This document shows, in pieces, positions 26,094-37,737 of a stretch of 64,000 bases of DNA. The stretch's first letter is position 1. Every line of letters starts with the position of its first letter. A program made the translations under genes and the position numbers. The stretch is taken from NCBI GenBank assembly GCA_907164885.2, contig OU015499.1, forward strand, positions 156,825,925-156,889,924. Direction: 5' to 3'. Under the pieces are notes generated by a model. The model saw only the letters and a list, made by a program, of their open reading frames with translations. It was not told the origin of the DNA and ran no database searches. The stretch is from Dolomedes plantarius (taxonomy: Eukaryota > Arthropoda > Arachnida > Araneae > Dolomedidae).

Positions 26094-27888
26094 GGGTGGC
26101 CATAATTAAACTGACAGTGCTCACAGTGTTCTGTAGCGCGATCTATTTGCGAGAATGACGCCACATTTTGTAGGAAGATTAAACAAGACGGGGGACGAAG
26201 GATTCCGCGAAAAAAAAATTAGTTCCAAAAGTCACCGCTAGGGGAATATTTGGCGCTGTGTAATAGAAAATAGGGTGTTAATAAATGCAAATTAATACGG
26301 AATAAAATTACCTTTTATTATGTACATTTTCTTATTTAGTTCAAGTGCAATATGGCAACACTTTTAAAAAACCGTAAAATCTACATAAACACCGATAAAG
26401 TCTCGTGATCTGCAATATCACGTACGCTGAGCAGAAGAAGAAGTTCTTTATTCAAATTTCACGTTACATCCATTGGCACAGTGCCAGCTGCTTGGGTTTT
26501 AAAAGGCAATGTGTTACGTTTCGAATCAATCGGATTGAAAGTTTATGTGCAATGTCTCCTTCTATAGTCGAGCGTGCGTTACTGGTCAAATTCTTTTACC
26601 TCAACCAGAGCAACGCGTCAGCCGCTCTTCGTGCTTTTAGAACGCACAAAAAATGCGTAAAGATAACGGTCCTGTGTCAGTTAATGGGCTAAAAGCAATG
26701 GTTGCGACGTTTGAGAAAACAAGTTCTCTGAAGGTTCAGTCAGGGAGAGGTCGAAAACCTGTACCACAGGATACAATCGAAGCAGTTGCCACGGCGATTG
26801 TCGACAGAGGACCAGACAATATTGCTGCCATCTCTAGCGCTCGTGGATTAGCTCGGAATATGGATATGCCTTACAGTACGGTATGGAAAATCTTACGAAA
26901 GATTATCAACTTCTATCCGTACAAGATCAGCCGTGTACAGGAGTTACTGTACCCCGACCATGATAAGCGATTGACTTTTGCTCTCACCTTTCTTGCCAGA
27001 ATGGAGGTGGAAGATGCTTGGCCGTGGAAAATCTTATGGGGAAACGAGGCCCACTTTTACCTGCATGGAACTGTGAATACCCAGAACTGCCGAATTTGGG
27101 ATGACAAATCACCACATGCAGTCACAGAAATTCCCTTACATTCACCAAAGGTAACTGTTTGGTGTGGGTTCACAGCGGAATTATCGTAGGTCCATTCTTC
27201 TATGAGAACATTACCCCGACAGGACCGGAAACCTGTTCTGTTACCGGAGAGAAATATCGCCACATGTTGAACAGCTTTGTCATTCCGGCACTTCAGCAAA
27301 GACAATGCCTGGGGGAAATCATTTTCATGCAAGATGGAGCCCCTCCACACGTTGCTGTACAGGGGCAACAGCTGCTACGAAAGAAATTCACAACAGAAAG
27401 AGTCATTAGCCGCTACTTTCCAACTGCATGGCCACCTCGGTCGCCTGATCTTACCCCATGCGACTTCTGGCTATGGGGTTACCTTAAGTCCAAGGTCTAT
27501 CAAGGAGTGGTCCAGGACCTGGCTACGTTGAAGGATAACATATCACGGACTGTACGGGAGATTCCTGCAGACATGTTACTTTCTGCTGTTGTGCATACTG
27601 TGCACAGAATGCAATATGTGGTCCACAACAACGGCAGCCACATTGAACCTCATTTGAATGCAAAATAAAAGGTAATTTCCGTATTGATTTGCATTTGTTA
27701 ACACTCTATTTTCTATTACACAGCGCCAAATATTACCCTAGCGGTGACTTTTGGAACTAATTTATTTTTTCGCGGAATCCTTCGTCCCTTGTCTTGTTTA
27801 ATCTTCCTACAAAATGTGGCGTCATTCTCGCAAATAGATCGCGCTACAGAACACTGTAAGCACTGTCAGTTTAATTATGGCCACCCGG
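26092..27888 (+). mobile_element. Tc1/mariner-superfamily element with long TIRs
   Basis: 1797 bp flanked by TA. The terminal inverted repeats are unusually long, about 220 bp (26092-26310 and 27670-27888), beginning CCGGGTGGCCATAATTAAAC. It contains one degenerate transposase gene on the plus strand. Confidence 0.88.
26552..27668 (+). pseudogene. Tc1/mariner-superfamily transposase (DUF4817-like), frameshifted
   Basis: A cut-and-paste transposase of the IS630/Tc1/mariner group with a DUF4817-like N-terminal helix-turn-helix (start MSPSIVERALLVKFFYLNQ, ATG at 26552). Three frames are needed, with breaks near 26645 and 27170. The second HTH covers the GRGRKPVPQDTIEAV to YSTVWKILRK region. In the DDE domain, the first acidic position reads WGNEAHFYL where WxDEAHF is usual, so the catalytic Asp is Asn. 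The second (FMQDGAPPH) and third (PPRSPDLTPCDFWLWGYLK) are kept. It ends NGSHIEPHLNAK. Full length for the family but inactive on both counts. Confidence 0.85.
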
Positions 27889-27928
27889 TATATATGTATA
27901 TATATATGTATGTGTATATATATATATA

Positions 27929-28989
27929 CCGGGTGATCCAAAAGTCAAGACGAACTTTAAAAATGAATAATTCGAAAACGAATAAAGATAAAAAGATGCG
28001 GTTTGCACCAAACGGATGGAAAAGAAGCCGGGTTTTGTGTGGCAACGAAAAAAAAAATAGTTCTGTTGGCGACCAACAGATGGCGCTATAGTTTTTTATT
28101 TCACCACAAGATGATTTACAAATGAAAAAATGTTTACAAGTTTCAAGTCAGCTTAATTACAATTAATTACAGTAAATGTTCAATGTGCTGTCCATCATTC
28201 AGAAGTACCGCTGTGAGACGAGTCATCACACCGTTCACAGTATTGAGTAACATTTCTCGCGTTATGTCCAAAGCACAGTGTGAAGCCAGTCGTGCTGCTC
28301 TTCTATCTTATTGAACACCAAATTCGCAAAATCTTGGCGAGAGTCGAAGTCAAGAGGTTTCAGTTGTTGTTTATGTTGCAACTTGTAGGGATACCATTTC
28401 AGGGTTATTCGCAGTGCTCTCCAGACACATACGTACGACACTCCTGTCTGCCTCGAAACTTCTCGAGCACTGCGCTCCCCATGTGCAGAAACCGCCGACA
28501 TGGATTGTACCGTCTGCTCCACTGTCGTGAGAGGCGTCCACTTCTTGGACGTGACGCCAAAGAACCTGTAGCTTCAAATTTCTCCATCATTTTGTTCAAT
28601 GCAGAAGACGTTATTGGTACTTTGTTATCTCGCATACCCTTCATGTAGCGATATGCACGCAATATCGCAATGGCACTTTCCGAATTCTTATAATACAGTT
28701 TAACTAAGAGGGCTTTCTCAACTATGGACAGCATTTCGATGCATATAATCTTTGACTACCATTACCTGCTGCAGTTGCTCCTTTTTATATCGTTTGTTGC
28801 TTTGCATAATCCTATATCAGAAATCCGACAGCGCCGTCTGTTGGTCGCCAACAGAACTATTTTTTTTTTTCGTTGCCACACAAAACCCGGCTTCTTTTCC
28901 ATCCGTTTGGTGCAAACCGCATCTTTTTATCTTTATTCGTTTTCGAATTATTCATTTTTAAAGTTCGTCCTGACTTTTGGATCACCCGG
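27929..28989 (-). mobile_element. Related Tc1/mariner-superfamily element, internally deleted
   Basis: 1061 bp flanked by TA with about 160-bp inverted repeats starting CCGGGTGATCCAAAAGTC. The minus strand encodes the N-terminal HTH half ([19 protein letters not shown] at 28734, RQTGVSYVCVWRAL, KWYPYKLQHKQQL) joined near 28260 to the extreme C-terminus (DITREMLLNTVNGVM to DGQHIEHLL). The whole DDE core is deleted. Each TIR carries a CCAACAGAYGGCGCT core. It is a sister family to the element at 26092, from which it is separated by (TA)n. Confidence 0.82.
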
Positions 28990-28991
28990 TA

Positions 28992-29017
28992 TATATCCAT
29001 ATATATATATGTATATG

Positions 29018-29088
<71 letters not shown>

Positions 29089-29105
29089 ATATGTATACAT
29101 ATATA
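28992..29105. repeat. (TA)n microsatellite
   Basis: TA/TG-interrupted dinucleotide tract bridging two Tc1-superfamily elements. Long open frames over it are repeat artefacts. Confidence 0.95.
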
Positions 29106-29765
29106 CACTGCTGGCCACCCAAATTGCAACACCAAGAAAGACAAGAGATATCACAACAAAGATAACATGTTGACCAAGTATCAAATGATTAAATTTATAG
29201 ACTTCTGTGAAGTGTGGTTCCTGCCAAAATCAGTAGCCAGAGTAGCCGCCATTGTTGGAGATCACAGAGACTTTGGATTGATTCAAAGAGACTTTGGATG
29301 AGACCTTGGGGTACAGCAGACCAAGCAGCTTCCACACGCTGCCAAAGTTGATCTGCTGTGGCAGCTGGGGATGGAATCTGGGTCAATCGTAGAGCAACCA
29401 TGGACCACATGTTTTCTATCGGCGAAAGATCTGGAGAGCGAGGCGGCCAGGGAAGTAATTCAATCTGGCGATTGATGAAGAACCGTTGGACAATGCGAGC
29501 CACGTGTAGTCACGCATTATCCTGTTGAAATATGGCTGTGGGCCAGCCCTGAAGGTAAGGGAGGACAACTGGCTCCAACACCTCGGAGATGTAGCGCTGG
29601 CTGTTTAAAGTACCGGCAATGCGTACTAGAGGTGTGCGAGAGTGATATCCAATACCGCCCCATACCATAATACCCGGTGCAGGACCAGTGTGGCGGTGCA
29701 TAACGCAGCTGTTCAGCATCCTCTCTTCACGGTGTCTCCAGACTCGAATGCGACCATCGTGGTGT
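29106..29765 (-). mobile_element. Tc1-like element, C-terminal half, cut by assembly gap
   Basis: The left end CACTGCTGGCCACCCAAATT abuts TA. The minus strand encodes the catalytic half of a Tc1 transposase: GPAPGIMVWGGIGYHSR, IFQQDNA, then after an in-frame TGA (CGA expected) HVARIVQRFF, WPPRSPDLSPIENMWSMVA and the C-terminal helix. The second catalytic Asp (QQDNA) and the final acidic residue (SPIEN) are visible. The N-terminal HTH and the other TIR would lie in the run of Ns. The premature stop makes this copy inactive. Confidence 0.87.
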
Positions 29766-30265
29766 NNNNNNNNNNNNNNNNNNNNNNNNNNNNNNNNNNN
29801 NNNNNNNNNNNNNNNNNNNNNNNNNNNNNNNNNNNNNNNNNNNNNNNNNNNNNNNNNNNNNNNNNNNNNNNNNNNNNNNNNNNNNNNNNNNNNNNNNNNN
29901 NNNNNNNNNNNNNNNNNNNNNNNNNNNNNNNNNNNNNNNNNNNNNNNNNNNNNNNNNNNNNNNNNNNNNNNNNNNNNNNNNNNNNNNNNNNNNNNNNNNN
30001 NNNNNNNNNNNNNNNNNNNNNNNNNNNNNNNNNNNNNNNNNNNNNNNNNNNNNNNNNNNNNNNNNNNNNNNNNNNNNNNNNNNNNNNNNNNNNNNNNNNN
30101 NNNNNNNNNNNNNNNNNNNNNNNNNNNNNNNNNNNNNNNNNNNNNNNNNNNNNNNNNNNNNNNNNNNNNNNNNNNNNNNNNNNNNNNNNNNNNNNNNNNN
30201 NNNNNNNNNNNNNNNNNNNNNNNNNNNNNNNNNNNNNNNNNNNNNNNNNNNNNNNNNNNNNNNNN
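29766..30265. other. Assembly gap (500 N)
   Basis: Exactly 500 N, so probably a nominal gap of unknown true size. By flank logic it should hide the rest of the Tc1 element to its left and nearly all of the BEL/Pao 5' LTR to its right. Confidence 0.95.
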
Positions 30266-30421
30266 TTAACGCTAAGCACCGCACCAACAACCAATCGCAA
30301 CCAGTTGGAGGCACCGGCAGATCCCTCTCAAGGAACCTGAGTTAAGTAAATTTTTCTTTTGAATCAAGTTTGATTTTGGTTTCACGCAAGTTGTATACGC
30401 ATCCGCACCATTACAAGCGTA

Positions 30422-31219
30422 ATGGAAAAGAGAACAAATGATTTGGCAGAAGATACTTCTGCTAAAAATGCTGAGGGAATTGCAATTAATCTTCACGGCA
30501 GAGCGAAATCAGCATTACTAGAATTCACAAGTATATTATGACGAAAATCAACATTCAACAATACGATTTGAATAACAAACTCAAAATAGAGGCCATTTAT
30601 TATGATTTTGACAAAGCGACTCAGATCTGCCCATTGAGCTCTCCGAATGGAAGAATTTTGATAAATACTAGAACCAAAGCCAAACTTCAAGAAGCTCATG
30701 AAAAATTATGCATTGATATTGTAAATGATCCGAGACCTATAACAAATTTCTAACGCTAATCATTTTAAAGCTGCCTAGAATAAATATCAATCATTTAATG
30801 GTAATTACAAATATGGCCTTCATTTAAGAGCTATTTCATCATTGGGTTCATAATATGGTAGTTTATTCCAATTCAAAAGTTTTCGTAATTAAAAGGTTTA
30901 TTACTTGACGAACCGGCAGCGATAATTACACATATACCAATTTTGGAAGCTAGTTACAAAGAAGCTTGGGAAAAACTGCTTACTAGATACGACAGAAAGA
31001 AACAAATCGTTTCTTCTCTTGTCAATCATTTTTGATCAACCATCTATCAATCATGCAAACGCATCAAATTTACGTAGCATAGCAGATGTCTCCGATGAAG
31101 TCATCGAGGACTTAAATCAATCGATGAGCAAGCTACTCAAGAGATATCTGGCTAATTTACATATTGTTACAAAAGGTTGATCAGAAAACTCGCGAAGAAT
31201 GGTCGCAACAAACTGTTAA
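30422..31219 (+). pseudogene. BEL/Pao gag, 5' part
   Basis: Gag is the structural protein of the retrotransposon particle. From the ATG at 30422 the frames shift repeatedly, but segments match BEL/Pao Gag in order: GLLLDEPAAIITHIPILEASY, then KEAWEKLLTRYDRKKQIV, a NASNLRSIADVSDEVIEDL segment, and DQKTREEWSQQ. Stops and frameshifts make it non-functional. The coding sequence halts at TTAA 31216-31219 where a large element is inserted and continues at 38937 in the same phase. Confidence 0.7.
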
Positions 31220-33320
31220 GGTGGCTATGTACTAAAAGAAAATATCTCCGTTCCCATTTCCAGTCCTTCCCGACTCTTGTGGTGGGAGGAGTCCAGTTGA
31301 CAGTTCGAGAATTCCACCCCCCTTAGGGTTGACAGTTTGAGGGATTGTAATGACCGTCTCTCTATAGGGGGTCATGTGCTTTCCAAAGGGGTCATGCTAT
31401 CCTTGCCTTTTCCAATAATCCCCGAAAGAAATCGCAAACTGCTGGTTGTAGCGGGCGAAAATTTAAACGGTCATACGCTTGATTTTGCCATCAGTTTACT
31501 CACGGATACGATGGGTCTCGCCATAGCATATGTAAAATTAAGACCGACTTTCACAAACCAACGAGAAATTAAACAAAGCAAATATACAAAATATAAATTT
31601 TACTGAAAGAAAGTTCTGATTTTGTGTCTGAAACAATGTTGTAAATTATCTTTATCTACAGAGAGAAAGTTAGTACTTTGAAACTATTTATTAATATGAT
31701 TCATTACAGACAATAGTAAATTAAGGATTTTAATACAGAAAAATTGGGATTTGTCTGTGAAAATGAAATTAGGTTTAAAAGAAATAATCTCAGAAACTTT
31801 GAATCTTCAAGGAATTGCTCATAAGATTCCGATAAATTAAAGATATCTGCAATATCTCCCCGACGTGCGAAATTGTAACTTCGATTTAATCATTGGAAAT
31901 CATCAGTCATTTGCTGCTAATAAGTATCCTGTGTATGTATTATAAAACATGACTGTAATAACAATTTTAGATATTTTATGTTCAACTATCACAATTTCAA
32001 CCTATTCCAATTCAAACGAATACAGGTCGAAAACTGCCACATCTTACTTTATCCTTCTGTTGAAGTTAGTAATTTGTTGTCTAAAAGAAAACTGCTTATC
32101 TGTTGTGCATTATAATATTCGGAACTTTAATGCGATAACGTATCTGTATTTTCTAAAATTTGAGAGCCATTAAACGTATTTTGAATTATTTATCTAAACA
32201 TAGTGACAATTACATTTTTCCCCTTTAATTTATATGTACTTAATTAAAAAACCATTCTTCCTGACGTCGTCTTTGTGTGCGTTAAAGTAAACAACACTGA
32301 CTTCTTGCACATAAACTTCAGAAAGGTTCGATATCTTGAGAAAATTGTCTAATATAGGTATAATAAAAGTACATATATATAAAAGTACTATATATATGTT
32401 ATATATAAAAGTACTATAATAACTGTGCATGATTATTGAAAAGTTTTCACATGACACAATGTAGAAATTCTAGAATAATTAAACGGTAGATTGTTTTTGT
32501 TGTAAGTTTCTCTAAATATGGTGGTCCCATGGATAAACATTGAAAGAGGCGCCAAAATGAGGCAGAGTAAAATACGAAATTATCAACAAATAACGATAAA
32601 ATATAATAGTAACTATAATAGCAAATTCTTTCAAACTAGTTGATACAGTTTAGGCCTCAGACAACGGTGTTTAATGCATTTATGAAATTTTTCAATACAT
32701 TCAAAACTCCATTGATTCGTTCTTAATATTTCTTATATTTTAAAGATGAACTTAAAAGAAAGTTTACGTATATCTGTCCTGTATATATTACTTACCTTTT
32801 TCTTTTTTCCTATGTATACCTAAAACTAAATACCCTGCTTCACAACGGAATACATAACTTCAGTAGTAAAGTGTTTTCATTTCTTTTAGGATATAACCCC
32901 TATAATTTAATGACCCCCGATCCAACATTAAATAAGGGGTTTTTAGATTTATATTTATTTCTTAATTTTGGGCGCCTTATGCCCTTTCTGGATTTTTAGC
33001 TTTCTTAGTACCTAGGGCCTTAGATGAGCCACCATGGCAAACTTTCAGGGCCTTTTTTCCCTTTTGCTGAGGGCCACCTTATCCTAAACTAGCTTATTTT
33101 TTCATCTTACCTTCTCTAAATTTTTAAGTTAACTCTTTAAACTTAAATTCTTATTCTTAATAATTGCTTAATTTTTTCTCTTCCCCTCAACTATTGAAGG
33201 TGTTAAACTTAAAATTTTTGTACATTGATTGTAATAGTAACTCTTAAATTTAACCTAGCCTTAATATTTTAACTCCTGAGCACATTATCTTTTATTACAT
33301 ACATCTTGCGCACAGGAGTT
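31220..33320. other. Unassigned body of the TTAA-flanked insertion
   Basis: An open frame at 31337-31606 (NRKLLVVAGENLNGHTLDF) resembles nothing I recognise. At about 31860-31920 the frame DVRNCNFDLIIGNHQ has a faint aspartic-protease look (DLIIGNHQ) but is too weak to call. The rest is AT-rich and unassigned. Confidence 0.4.
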
Positions 33321-34392
33321 AAAACAGCTCGTCAATCAGGCCGCTCTGATGTGGGTGTGAGAAGGTATTGGGACCAGTGGACCCGAGAGATGTCATGTAC
33401 ACGAAGACCAGGCTCAGCGCCCTCGACAGACCATCGTCGAGAAGACCACCACATCGTAAGAAATGCACGCGTACAGCCAACTGCTTCATCGGCCGCCATC
33501 CAGGCACGGGTAGCACCTTCACTAGGGCCTATGTGTCTTCTCGAACCATACGAAGCGCCTGGCTGAAGGACAATTGGTATCGCGGCGCCCATTACGTGTG
33601 CTGCCCATGACGCCCACCCATCGACGCCTCCGTTTGGAGTTTTGCCGCGCACGAGGAAACTGGACTGCAGCGGAATGGAACCAGGTCGTCTTTAGCGACG
33701 AATCCAGATTCAATCTCGCATGATGACAATCGTGTTCGTGTGTGGAGAGCCCGTGGTGAACGCTTCAATCCTGCCTTTGCTGTACAGCGACACATCCCTC
33801 CCACAGCTGGTGTGATGGTATGGGGTGCCATTGCCTACAATACACTGTCACCCCTAGTATTGTTCCGTGACACCATGACAGCCCAGCGTATGTTCATGAA
33901 TCCTGCAACCACATGTGTTGCTACTCATGCAACTGCACCCAGGAGCCATTTTTCAACAAGACAATGCTCGGCCTCATACGGCAAGGGTGTCACAAGACTG
34001 TCCTCCGCACTGTTACTACCCTTCCTTGGCCTGCCCGATCCCCAGATTTGTCTCCAATCGAGCATATCTGGGATCATTTGGGACGACGAGTGGGGCATCC
34101 CACGAGTTTGAACGAACTAGAGGCAAGGTTACAGCAAATGGAACGAAATGTCTCAAGACATCATACAGAACTTGTATGACTCAATGCCCGATCGTATCGC
34201 ATCGTGCATTCGAGCTAGAGGGGGTCCAACGGAGTATTAACTCCTCCGTTCTTTTGCCTTTTCTCTGAAATAATTATCCCTTTTCTTTGATTTTCTTATC
34301 ATTTACTTATATCAAAGTAGTCATTACGTATGTAAATTTCGTTTCATTTTGACGACTCCTTCTTGGTGCGCAAATTTTTTTGTCCATGAGTG
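33321..34392 (+). mobile_element. Tc1-like element, 5' truncated
   Basis: Homologous to the element at 35781-37183 but on the plus strand and lacking its first 120 bp or so. The transposase runs in several frames: CWDQW-type HTH remnant, TSSAAIQARVAPSLG, an FSDESRFN segment (first Asp), VMVWGAIAYN, FQQDNARPHTARVSQ (second Asp) and WPARSPDLSPIEHIWDHLG (final Glu). At least three frameshifts. The right TIR TTTTTTTGTCCATGAGTG ends at 34392 before TA. Confidence 0.83.
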
Positions 34393-34854
34393 TATATATG
34401 TATGTATACAGAGGCTGTTCACACATTTTTTAGACGATGTATATTGTATTCACAAAACTAATTACATAAATTCTTGTGTTTTAAATGTTCTATTTGACAT
34501 CCCTTTTGAACTATCTTTCGACACCGCAATTTCCAGGATAATAATGCCTTTTGAAGTGTCAGAAGAGTATTCTATCCCATTCTCCTGAACAGCTTTCCAG
34601 AGTCCTGTAAGGGTTTTGGGACGACGTTTGGATAATGCAAATTTTAAAAGTCCAAAATCACAAAATCCATAGGTGATACACCGGGAGATTAGTAGGATAT
34701 CAGTGAAGGGTGTGGCCATGATACCAGTTTTTTGTTCCATTTCTTTTAGGAATTTTACAGTGGATTTTATGTGTGACTGCTAGCTTTGTCCTGATGAGTC
34801 TCACAGACTGATGGCACTGTGGGTAAAGCGATGGTAATTCATTCAGAAAAATAT

Positions 34855-34858
34855 GCTA

Positions 34859-34921
<63 letters not shown>

Positions 34922-34946
34922 TATATATATAGTATATATATATATA
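34855..34946. repeat. (TA)n microsatellite
   Basis: TA tract between the mariner-like transposase fragment and a nested Tc1 element. Confidence 0.95.
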
Positions 34947-35592
34947 CACTGCTGGCCACTGTAAATGCAACTCCCTGAAGGAAACATGCAAATTACATGA
35001 AATTTACAACATGCATTAGCGGAGGAGATAAGCAAAATGATTAGAATTTCAGCGCAGACGCACATCACGCGCGCCTGTGGCACCACTTCAAAGTGCTATT
35101 TAAGGCTTGGAGATTTCGACGATTTCAAGTTCGGCAATTTTCGGCCATATTTCAACAGGATAATGCGCGACCACACGTGGCACGCATTGTCCAACGGTTC
35201 TTCGTCAATCGCCAGATTGAATTGCTTCCCTGGCAGCCTCGCTCTCCGGATCTTTCGCCGATAGAAAACATGTGGTCCATGGTTGCTCTACGATTGATCC
35301 AGATTCCATCCCCAGCTGCCACAGCAGATCAACTTTGGCAACGTGTGGAAGCTGCTTGGTCTGCTGTACCCCAAAACTCATCCAAAGTCTCTTTGAATCA
35401 ATGCCGAGGCGTGTGGCAGCGGTGATTTCCAACCTTGGCGGCTACTCTGGCTACTGATTTTGGCAGGAACCACACTTCACAGAAGTCTATAAATTTAATC
35501 ATTTAATACTTGGTCAACATGTTATCTACAAAATAATTTTTGTTGTGATATCTCTTGTCTTTCTTGGGTTGCAATTTGGGTGGCCAGCAGTG
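34947..35592 (+). mobile_element. Tc1-like element, short internal-deletion derivative
   Basis: 646 bp with both ends (CACTGCTGGCCAC and GTGGCCAGCAGTG) and TA flanks, same family as the copy at 29106. The plus strand keeps only FQQDNARPHVARIVQRFF, QPRSPDLSPIENMWSMVALR and the C-terminus (PRRVAAVISNLGGYSGY after a small frameshift). The junction near 35150 joins the 5' leader straight to the middle of the DDE domain. Confidence 0.85.
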
Positions 35593-35625
35593 TATATATA
35601 TGTGTTATATATAATGTATATTATG

Positions 35626-35656
<31 letters not shown>

Positions 35657-35780
35657 GCATATGTATATATGTATATATATATATATGTTATATATATATA
35701 TAATATATATAATATATTATATATGTGTGTATATATATATATATGTATATATATATATGTATATTATATATATGTATATA
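35593..35780. repeat. (TA)n / (TATG)n microsatellite
   Basis: Imperfect TA-rich dinucleotide tract joining two Tc1 elements. Confidence 0.95.
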
Positions 35781-37183
35781 CATTCATGGACAAAAAAAAT
35801 AGCGCACCAAGAAGGAGTCGTCAAAATGAAACGAAATTTTACATACGTAATGACTACTTTGATATAAGTAAATGATAAGAAAATCAAAGAAAAGGATATT
35901 TATTTCAGAGAAAAAGGCAAAAGAACGGAGGAGTTAACTCCGTTGGACTCCGTCTAGCGCGAATGCACGATGCGATACGATCGGGCATTGAGTCATACAA
36001 GTTCTGTATGATGTCTTGAGACATTTCGTTCCATATTTGCTGTAACCTTGCCTCTAGTTCGTTCAAACTCGTGAGATGCCCAACTCGTCGTCTCAATGAT
36101 CCCAGATATCGCTCGTTGGAGACAAATCTGGGGATCGGGCAGGCCAAGGAAGGGTAGTAACAGTGCGGAGACAGTCTTGTGACACCCTTGCCGTATGAGG
36201 CCGAGCATTGTCTTGTTGAAAATGGCTCCTGGGAGCCGTTGCATGAGTGGCAACACATGTGGTTGCAGGATTTCATGAACATACCGCTGGGCTGTCATGG
36301 TGTCACGGAACAATACTAGGGGTGACAGTGTATTGTAGGCAATGACACCCCATACCATCACACCAGCTGTGGGAGGGATGTGTCGCTGTACAGCAAAGGC
36401 AGGATTGAAGCGTTCACCACGGGCTCTCCACACACAAACAGATTGTAATCACTGCCGGATTGAATCTGGATTCGTCGCTAAAGACGACCTGGTTCCATTC
36501 CGCTGCAGTCCAGTTTCCTCGTGCGCGGCAAAACTCCAAACGGAGGCGTCGATGGATGGGCGTCAAGGGCAGCACACGGAATGGGCGCCGCGATACCAAC
36601 TGTCCTTCAGCCAGGCGCCTTCGTATGGTTCAGAAGACACAGAGGCTCCTAGTGAAGGTGCTACCTGTGCCTGGATGGCGGCCGATGAAGCATTTGGCTG
36701 TACGCGTGCATTTCTTACGATGTGGCGGTCTTCTCGACGACTGGTCTGTCGAGGGCGTCCTGAGCCTGGTCTTCGTGTACATGACATCTCTCGGTCCACT
36801 GGTCCCAACACCTCCTCACAACACAATCAGAGCGGCCTAACTGACGAGCTACTTGCCTAGCTGACCACCCAGCTTCCATCATCCCGACGATTCTCCCCCT
36901 CTCAAACTGCGACAAATGCTTATATTGTCTTCGAACACGGCGTAATGGCATGTCTATCTCAGCTCTTCCTTTGTAAATGATTCAGCACACTCAAAAAAGC
37001 TTTGGTTACCAGTTTTATAATCCACAGAGTACGATGTTCAACGCCCTCTACCGGCTATACGTAATGCGCAATCACGCTGTATTTCTAATTATTTGCATAT
37101 CTTCCCGACATGTACCTTCATTGCAAGTTTCGTTACGATCCCGCAATTATTTCTTGGTGCGCTAATTTTTTTGTCCATGAGTG
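35781..37183 (-). mobile_element. Tc1-like element, full length with both TIRs
   Basis: 1403 bp, TA-flanked, ends CATTCATGGACAAAAAAAAT and inverted TTTTTTTGTCCATGAGTG. It carries one transposase gene on the minus strand, described separately. Confidence 0.88.
35905..36951 (-). pseudogene. Tc1 transposase, frameshifted
   Basis: A Tc1 cut-and-paste transposase. ATG at 36951 begins MPLRRVRRQYKHLSQFERGR, followed by the two helix-turn-helix motifs (GWSARQVARQLGRSD, then NASSAAIQAQVAPSLG). The DDE domain shows VVFSDESRFN (first Asp), VMVWGVIAYN, a damaged second motif near 36205 (AIFNKTMLGLI where FQQDNARPH is usual) and, frameshifted, the final region. At least four frameshifts separate the segments; length otherwise matches Tc1 family proteins of about 340 residues. 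Non-functional as read. Confidence 0.85.
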
Positions 37184-37274
37184 TATATATATGTATATAT
37201 ATATGTATATATATATATGTATATATATGTGTATATATATATATATATATATGTATTATATATATATATATATA

Positions 37275-37322
<48 letters not shown>

Positions 37323-37345
37323 GTATATATATATGTATATATATG

Positions 37346-37406
<61 letters not shown>

Positions 37407-37704
37407 TATGTATATATATATGTATATGTATATATATATGTATATGTATATATATGTATATGTATATATATATATGTATGTATATATATATGTATATGTA
37501 TTATATATATGTATATGTATGTATGTTATTATATATGTATAGTATATATATATGTATATATAATATATATATGTATATATAATTATGTATATATATATAT
37601 ATATATGTATATATATGTGTGTATATATATATATATATAATATATATATGTATATATATATATATATATAACACATCGTTATATTATATATGTATATATA
37701 TATA
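37184..37704. repeat. Long (TA)n/(TATG)n tract
   Basis: About 520 bp of TA with TG interruptions. Several long open frames on both strands are pure Tyr/Ile repeat artefacts. Confidence 0.97.
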
Positions 37705-37737
37705 CATCGTCTAAAAAATGTGTGAACAGCCTCTGTA

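Larger units (their letters stand above)
34409..37735 (-). mobile_element. Mariner-like element, internally deleted, hosting two Tc1 copies
   Basis: The perfect ends CAGAGGCTGTTCACACATTT (34409) and its inverse (to 37735), flanked by TA, share at least 30 bp of TIR (...TAGACGATGTA). The minus strand at 34462-34740 encodes a transposase C-terminus: FGLLKFALSKRRPKTLTGLW and KAVQENGIEYSS, matching IS630/Tc1/mariner group proteins. The N-terminal and catalytic parts are absent; in their place are (TA)n tracts containing Tc1 elements at 34947 and 35781. Confidence 0.75.

Noticed and set aside
31337..31606. 89-codon open frame
   Set aside because: No recognisable domain, lies in repeat-derived DNA, and length is within chance in a GC-richer patch.
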